Assembly: GCA_000715685.1 (NCBI GenBank)
Contig: KL569497.1
Coordinates: 4,830-11,219 of the forward strand
Source: Streptomyces lilacinus
GTDB taxonomy: Bacteria > Actinomycetota > Actinomycetes > Streptomycetales > Streptomycetaceae
DNA: 6,390 nt
Direction of reading: 5' to 3'
Shown piece after piece: positions 1-6,390 of the stretch. The notes below the pieces were generated by a model that had not been told where the DNA came from, searched no databases, and saw only the letters and a list, made by a program, of their open reading frames with translations. Position 1 is the stretch's first letter. Each line of letters begins with the position of its first letter. A program made the position numbers and the translations under genes.

Positions 1-17
1 ATGTGTATAAGAGACAG
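1..17 (+). other. Sequencing adapter remnant (Tn5/Nextera mosaic end)
   Basis: The 17 bases ATGTGTATAAGAGACAG are the last 17 of the 19-bp Tn5 mosaic end used in transposase-based library preparation. The composition is AT-rich and unlike everything that follows. Homology to endonuclease IV begins directly after it. It is therefore uncut adapter at a contig end, not a gene start or a natural transposon end. The ATG at position 1 gives a spurious reading frame beginning MCIRDS, a familiar adapter artefact. Confidence 0.95.
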
Positions 18-442
18 TGCTGGAGCCGACGGCCGGTCAGGGCGCGTCGCTGTGCTCCCTGGTGGCGGACCTCGGGCCGTACTTCGACGCGCTGGAGCAC
101 CACCCGCGGCTGGGGGTCTGCCTGGACACCTGCCACCTCTTCGCGGCCGGTCACGACCTGGCCGCGCCGGGCGGGGTGAAGCAGACGCTGGACGAGCTGG
201 TGTCGGTGGTCGGCGAGGGACGGCTGGGGCTGATCCACGCCAACGACTCCAAGGACGCCGTCGGCGCGCACAAGGACCGGCACGAGAACATCGGTTCCGG
301 CCACATCGGCGCCGAGCCGTTCGGGGAGCTCTTCCGGCACCCGGAGACGGCGGGCGTGCCCCTGACGATCGAGACGCCGGGCGGCCCGGAGGGCCACGCC
401 GCGGACGTGGCGCGGCTGAAGGCCCTGCGCGAGCCGGTCTAG
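18..442 (+). CDS. nfo: Endonuclease IV (deoxyribonuclease IV), C-terminal part
   Basis: This is a 5'-truncated AP endonuclease of the Nfo/TIM-barrel family. These enzymes cut the backbone 5' of abasic sites in base-excision repair and use a three-metal (zinc-type) centre. The readable frame starts at the CTG at 20 and ends with TAG at 440-442. Visible family motifs, in order, are LEPTAGQG (metal Glu), CLDTCHLFAAGHD (metal Asp and His), IHANDSK (metal His), DRHENIGSGHIG (metal Asp and His) and TIETPGG (metal Glu). All expected C-terminal ligands are present, so this part looks functional. A full-length enzyme is about 280 residues, so roughly half is missing beyond the contig end. The apparent GTG at 17-19 uses the last adapter base and is not a start. 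The gene is convergent with the oxidoreductase at 449-1081, with a 6-bp gap and no strong terminator between them. Confidence 0.93.
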
Positions 443-453
443 CGGGGGCTAGA
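438..453. repeat. Small inverted repeat spanning two convergent stop codons
   Basis: TCTAG (438-442) and CTAGA (449-453) are perfect 5-bp arms around a 6-base CGGGGG centre. Each arm carries the TAG stop of one convergent gene, nfo on plus and the molybdopterin oxidoreductase on minus. The stem is too short to be a convincing terminator. It may simply reflect two TAG stops in similar contexts. Confidence 0.4.
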
Positions 454-1081
454 GCTCCGGGCCCTCGCCCGGCTTCTCCTGGTAGGAGTAGCGCTGCTCG
501 TGCCAGGGGTCGCCGATGTTGTGGTAGCCGCGCTCCTCCCAGAAGCCCCGCCGGTCGGCGGTCATGTACTCCACGCCGCGCACCCATTTGGGGCCCTTCC
601 AGGCGTAGAGGTGCGGGACGACCAGGCGTACGGGGAAGCCGTGCTCGGCGGTGAGGAGCTCACCGTCCTTGTGCGTGGCGAAAATGGTCTGTTCCGCGGC
701 GAAGTCGGACAGCCGCAGGTTGGAGCTGAAGCCGTACTCCGCCCACACCATCACATGCGTGACCTCGGGCGCGGGCGGGGCCAGTTCGAGGATCGTGCGG
801 GCCGAGACGCCACCCCATTCGGCGCCGAGCATGCTGTACTTCGTGACGCAGTGCAGGTCCGCCACCACCGTCGTGTAGGGCAGCGCGGAGAACTCGTCGT
901 GCGTCCAGCAGTGCTTGCCACCGCCGACGGTCGCGCCGAAGACGCGGAACTCCCAGCGGTCCGGCTTGAACTTCGGCACCGGACCGTAGTGCGTCACCGG
1001 CCACCCGCGCTGGAGGCGCTGCCCCGGAGGCAGCTGGACTTGCTCCCCTTTGCGGCTTTCCGACTGACCCATGAGTCCCAT
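449..1081 (-). CDS. Sulfite oxidase-like molybdopterin-dependent oxidoreductase
   Basis: This 210-residue protein carries the oxidoreductase molybdopterin-binding fold of the sulfite oxidase/YedY (MsrP) group. The N-terminal WPVTHYGPVPKFKPDRWEFRVFG segment (about 27-49) is typical. DLHCVTKYSMLGAEWGGVS (about 76-93) holds Cys78, the expected thiolate ligand to molybdenum. GFPVRLVVPHLYAWKGPKWVRGVEYM near the C-terminus completes the fold. I see no Tat signal, membrane segment, haem domain or dimerisation domain, so it is probably a small cytoplasmic enzyme. The electron partner and substrate cannot be read from the sequence; the family includes sulfite oxidases and methionine-sulfoxide reductases. 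The start is uncertain: ATG at 1081 has no clear ribosome binding site, and a second in-frame ATG lies at 1072. It is convergent with nfo and divergent from bfr. Confidence 0.88.
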   Translation of the reverse strand: MGLMGQSESRKGEQVQLPPGQRLQRGWPVTHYGPVPKFKPDRWEFRVFGATVGGGKHCWTHDEFSALPYTTVVADLHCVTKYSMLGAEWGGVSARTILELAPPAPEVTHVMVWAEYGFSSNLRLSDFAAEQTIFATHKDGELLTAEHGFPVRLVVPHLYAWKGPKWVRGVEYMTADRRGFWEERGYHNIGDPWHEQRYSYQEKPGEGPEL

Positions 1082-1151
1082 GGTGTCAGACCGGCGGGGG
1101 TGCTCATGACCACGGGTGGGACTCGGACGGCCCTATCCGGGCAACTCCCAC

Positions 1152-1165
1152 TAAGTGTGCACTTA
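1152..1165. promoter_or_regulatory. Inverted repeat, possible operator upstream of bfr
   Basis: TAAGTG (1152-1157) and CACTTA (1160-1165) are perfect 6-bp arms with a 2-nt centre. They lie in the 156-bp spacer between two divergent genes. Directly downstream is a weak promoter candidate for bfr, CTGGAC at 1166-1171 and GAGGAT at 1190-1195 with an 18-nt spacer, so the repeat would abut the -35. It does not resemble the actinobacterial iron box. The regulator is unknown and the functional role is inferred only from symmetry and position. Confidence 0.4.
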
Positions 1166-1237
1166 CTGGACGACCTCGGGGGCCGGTGCGAGGATGCGCG
1201 CAACCTGCTCATCATCCGTTGGGAAGGAGCCTCTGCG

Positions 1238-1726
1238 ATGCAGGGCGACCCCGAGGTCATCGAGTTCCTCAACGAACAGCTGACGGCCGAGCTGACCGCC
1301 ATCAATCAGTACTTCCTGCACGCGAAGCTGCAGGAGCACCACGGCTGGACCAAGATCGCGTCGCATACGCGCGCCGAGTCGTTCGACGAGATGCGGCACG
1401 CGGAGACCCTGACCGACCGGATCATCTTCCTGGAGGCGCTGCCGAACTATCAGCGGCTCTTCCACGTCCGCATCGGCCAGACGATCACCGAGATGTTCCA
1501 GGCCGACCGGCAGGTCGAGGTCGAGGCCATCGACCGCCTCCGGCGCGGGGTGGAGGTCATGCGGGCCAAGGGCGACATCACCTCGGCCAACATCTTCGAG
1601 GCGATCCTCGCCGACGAGGAGGACCACATCGACTACCTCGACACCCAGCTGGAGCTGATCGAGAAGCTCGGCGAGCCCCTGTACCTCGCGCAGTACATCG
1701 AGCAGGAGAACGGCCAGAGCGGCTAG
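1238..1726 (+). CDS. bfr: Bacterioferritin, haem-binding iron storage ferroxidase
   Basis: This 162-residue four-helix ferritin matches the normal family length of about 155-160. Bacterioferritins form 24-subunit cytoplasmic shells that oxidise Fe2+ at a dinuclear centre and store it as mineral. All six ferroxidase ligands are present at canonical numbers: Glu18, Glu51, His54, Glu94, Glu127 and His130. Tyr25 lies next to the site. Met52 is the axial haem ligand that distinguishes Bfr from haem-free ferritins. The ATG at 1238 is well supported by GGAAGGAG at 1222-1229, 8 nt upstream, and by homology starting at MQGDPEVIEFLNEQL. The long open frame upstream in the same phase is GC-rich noise. 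The gene converges with bfd, and the two TAG stops overlap in CTAG at 1723-1726. No iron box is visible upstream. Confidence 0.97.
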   Translation: MQGDPEVIEFLNEQLTAELTAINQYFLHAKLQEHHGWTKIASHTRAESFDEMRHAETLTDRIIFLEALPNYQRLFHVRIGQTITEMFQADRQVEVEAIDRLRRGVEVMRAKGDITSANIFEAILADEEDHIDYLDTQLELIEKLGEPLYLAQYIEQENGQSG

Positions 1727-1986
1727 GCGGCCACCCGGGGCCCCGGGGCGACGGAGACCGACGCGGACGCCGCATCGGCGCCCAGCACATCGGCCCCGCC
1801 CCGGTCGGCCCGCTCCCGGCGCGGGCACGCCTCGCGGCCGAGCAGCGCCTGGATGCGGCGCACGCAGTTGCCGCAGTCGGTGCCGGCCTTGCAGGCGGAG
1901 GCTATCTTGCGGGGTGTGCACGCCCCCTTGTCCGCGTGCTCACGCACCTGCTGCTCCGTGATGCCGAAGCACGAGCAGACGTACAC
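1723..1986 (-). CDS. bfd: Bacterioferritin-associated ferredoxin, [2Fe-2S]
   Basis: This 87-residue protein has a BFD-like [2Fe-2S] domain. Cys4 and Cys6 (MYVCSCFGIT) and Cys38 and Cys41 (GTDCGNC) form the C-x-C ... C-x2-C cluster pattern of the family, so residues 1-50 are the functional core. In other bacteria Bfd docks on bacterioferritin and donates electrons through its haem, reducing stored Fe3+ for release. The C-terminal tail (about 51-87) is Arg/Ala-rich, lacks recognisable motifs and makes the protein longer than the roughly 64-residue E. coli form. Cys54 in the tail is probably not a ligand. The start is GTG at 1986, since no in-frame alternative lies upstream; a weak GAGG sits 10 nt before it. 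An iron box at 2021-2039 implies induction under iron limitation. The 3' end overlaps that of bfr on the other strand. Confidence 0.93.
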   Translation of the reverse strand: MYVCSCFGITEQQVREHADKGACTPRKIASACKAGTDCGNCVRRIQALLGREACPRRERADRGGADVLGADAASASVSVAPGPRVAA

Positions 1987-2020
1987 GCGGTCACCGCCTC
2001 GCCGGGTCCGAAATGATCAA

Positions 2021-2039
2021 TAAGGTTACCCTTACCTTA
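2021..2039 (-). promoter_or_regulatory. IdeR/DmdR-type iron box controlling bfd
   Basis: TAAGGTTACCCTTACCTTA matches 14 of 19 positions of the actinobacterial IdeR/DmdR consensus TTAGGTTAGGCTAACCTAA as I remember it. It has symmetric TAAGGT/ACCTTA arms. It starts 34 bp upstream of the bfd GTG. On the minus strand the arms contain TAAGGT and TAACCT, either of which could be the -10, so a bound iron-loaded regulator would block transcription. The inference is that bfd is repressed in high iron and released in iron starvation. No second copy is seen upstream of bfr. Confidence 0.75.
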
Positions 2040-2065
2040 CCCGTCCGGGTGGCCGAATAACAACG

Positions 2066-2103
2066 CCGTGGGGCGCGGATCCGACGTGATCCGCGCCCCA
2101 CGG
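2066..2103 (-). terminator. Strong hairpin terminator downstream of DAHP synthase
   Basis: 2066-2081 and 2088-2103 form a perfect 16-bp stem around the loop CGACGT (2082-2087). The hairpin begins 33 bp past the DAHP synthase stop. On the minus strand it is followed by a moderately T-rich stretch (CGTTGTTATTC). It would also insulate the bfd promoter, which lies directly beyond it, from read-through. Streptomycete terminators often lack long U tracts, so the strong stem is the main evidence. Confidence 0.85.
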
Positions 2104-2136
2104 GCGTACGAGCGCTGTGCTGTGCCGAGCCGGTGC

Positions 2137-5760
<3,624 letters not shown>

Positions 5761-5761
5761 T

Positions 5762-5780
5762 TCCGCCGCTTCGCGGCGGA
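5762..5780 (+). terminator. Intrinsic terminator after trpEG
   Basis: The stem TCCGCCGC (5762-5769) pairs with GCGGCGGA (5773-5780) around a TTC loop. It starts one base after the trpEG stop and is followed by TTT at 5781-5783. Position and stem strength support termination of the trpL-trpEG transcript. Confidence 0.8.
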
Positions 5781-5802
5781 TTTCGCCCACCCGCCCACCC
5801 GA

Positions 5803-5834
5803 TTACCCCGAAACGTCATGGCGTTGCTGGGTAA
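5803..5834. repeat. Imperfect inverted repeat between convergent genes
   Basis: TTACCC (5803-5808) pairs with GGGTAA (5829-5834). A nested AACG (5812-5815) pairs with CGTT (5822-5825) around TCATGG, with a 3-nt internal loop on each side. It lies midway between trpEG and pfkA. It could be a bidirectional terminator or a binding site; nothing in the sequence decides between these. Confidence 0.4.
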
Positions 5835-5857
5835 CGGGCGGGCGTGTGGGGGAGGAC

Positions 5858-5874
5858 CCGCGCCGAAGGCGCGG
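5858..5874. terminator. Hairpin downstream of pfkA
   Basis: CCGCGCC (5858-5864) pairs perfectly with GGCGCGG (5868-5874) around GAA. It is 17 bp past the pfkA stop on the minus strand. The T run lies on the pfkA side of the stem, not after it, so it is not a textbook terminator for pfkA. An overlapping alternative pairs GACCCGC (5855-5861) with GCGGGTC (5887-5893), which would include the first bases of the pfkA stop. Confidence 0.55.
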
Positions 5875-5891
5875 AAAACCCCCGCGGCGGG

Positions 5892-6390
5892 TCAGCCGAA
5901 GAAGGTCATGGCCTCCTCGTACAGAGACAAGGGCACGGTCTTCAGCCGCGCCGTCGCATCGGCCAAAGGAACGCGGACGACATCCGCACCCCGCAACGCC
6001 ACCATCGTCCCGAAGTCCCCGTCCCGCACAGCGGCGATCGCGTGCAGCCCGAAGCGCGTGGCGAGCCACCGGTCGAACGCGCTCGGAGTCCCCCCGCGCT
6101 GCACATGCCCCAGCACGGTCGTCCGCGCCTCCTTCCCCGTCCGGGACTCGATCTCCTTCGCCAGCCACTCCCCCACGCCGGACAGGCGCACGTGGCCGAA
6201 GGAGTCCAGCGCGGCCGCGTTCTTGAGCACCAGGTCCCCGTCGCGCGGCATCGCCCCCTCCGCGACGACCACGATCGGCGCGTAGCTGGCGCGGAAGCGG
6301 GAGGTGACCCAGCCGCAGACCTCGTCGAGGTCGAAGCGCTGCTCGGGGATCAGGATGACGTTGGCGCCGCCGGCCAGGCCGGAGTGGAGG
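5892..6390 (-). CDS. pfkA: 6-phosphofructokinase, C-terminal part
   Basis: The frame is open from the window edge to TGA at 5894-5892, giving 165 residues of the C-terminal part of a PfkA-family phosphofructokinase. This enzyme phosphorylates fructose 6-phosphate to fructose 1,6-bisphosphate in glycolysis. Recognisable segments are LAGGANVILIPEQ near the edge, YAPIVVVAEGAMP, LSGVGEWLAKEIE and GHVQRGGTPSAFDR (6069-6110), whose Arg contributes to the fructose-phosphate site, followed by the C-terminal ARLKTV-type end. The residues that separate ATP from pyrophosphate users lie upstream of the window, so donor specificity cannot be read here. The GTG at 6272 is internal, because conserved sequence continues upstream of it. 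The gene converges on trpEG across a 131-bp spacer with three hairpins. Confidence 0.95.
   Translation of the reverse strand, partial: LHSGLAGGANVILIPEQRFDLDEVCGWVTSRFRASYAPIVVVAEGAMPRDGDLVLKNAAALDSFGHVRLSGVGEWLAKEIESRTGKEARTTVLGHVQRGGTPSAFDRWLATRFGLHAIAAVRDGDFGTMVALRGADVVRVPLADATARLKTVPLSLYEEAMTFFG

Noticed and set aside
1..654. Open frame starting MCIRDS, 217 codons on plus
   Set aside because: It starts in adapter sequence, is in the wrong phase for nfo, and is an Arg/Gly/Ala-rich shadow typical of high-GC DNA.
1143..1168. Possible iron box upstream of bfr
   Set aside because: The repeat there (TAAGTGTGCACTTA) lacks the TTAGGTTAG-type arms and aligns poorly with the IdeR/DmdR consensus, so it is reported only as an unassigned palindrome.
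500..1237. Long in-phase N-terminal extension of bfr on plus
   Set aside because: It is antisense to the molybdopterin oxidoreductase and has no homology. Bfr homology and a strong ribosome binding site define the ATG at 1238.

Overview
The window looks like chromosomal DNA from a streptomycete or close actinobacterial relative. It is very GC-rich, codons end almost always in G or C, and class II DAHP synthase, a fused TrpE-TrpG anthranilate synthase with a Trp-codon leader, an IdeR/DmdR-type iron box and GTG starts occur together. The left edge is not genomic: bases 1-17 match the Tn5/Nextera mosaic end, so this is an untrimmed contig end. The genes are mostly core metabolism.

Layout. 18-442 (+) is the 3' part of nfo (endonuclease IV), converging on 449-1081 (-), a cytoplasmic sulfite-oxidase-like molybdopterin oxidoreductase. 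A 156-bp divergent spacer with a TAAGTG/CACTTA inverted repeat separates that gene from bfr (bacterioferritin, 1238-1726, +). bfr converges with bfd (bacterioferritin-associated ferredoxin, 1723-1986, -), and their stop codons overlap in one CTAG. bfd is preceded by an iron box at 2021-2039. A 16-bp-stem terminator at 2066-2103 separates bfd from class II DAHP synthase (2137-3486, -). Divergent from that gene is a trp operon-style leader: a 20-codon trpL with three consecutive Trp codons (3621-3683), mutually exclusive hairpins and a terminator (3707-3734), then trpEG (3799-5760, +). After trpEG come a terminator and two further hairpins (5762-5874). Last is the 3' part of pfkA (6-phosphofructokinase, 5892-6390, -), cut by the window edge.

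How the parts fit. Bfr stores iron and Bfd helps release it, and only bfd carries a visible iron box, which fits release on iron starvation. DAHP synthase makes the first shikimate-pathway intermediate, and TrpEG takes chorismate into tryptophan. The two are divergent, and each has a TAnnnT hexamer exactly 7 nt before its first codon, the arrangement expected of leaderless transcripts. Tryptophan supply would be sensed by ribosome stalling on trpL.

The best items for a second look are the trp attenuator with its apparently leaderless leader peptide, the paired leaderless promoters, a palindrome-rich in-frame insertion just before the catalytic Cys of the TrpEG glutaminase domain, and the bfr/bfd stop-codon overlap. 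The attenuator belongs to a class already known in actinobacteria. I see no sign of a wholly new system.
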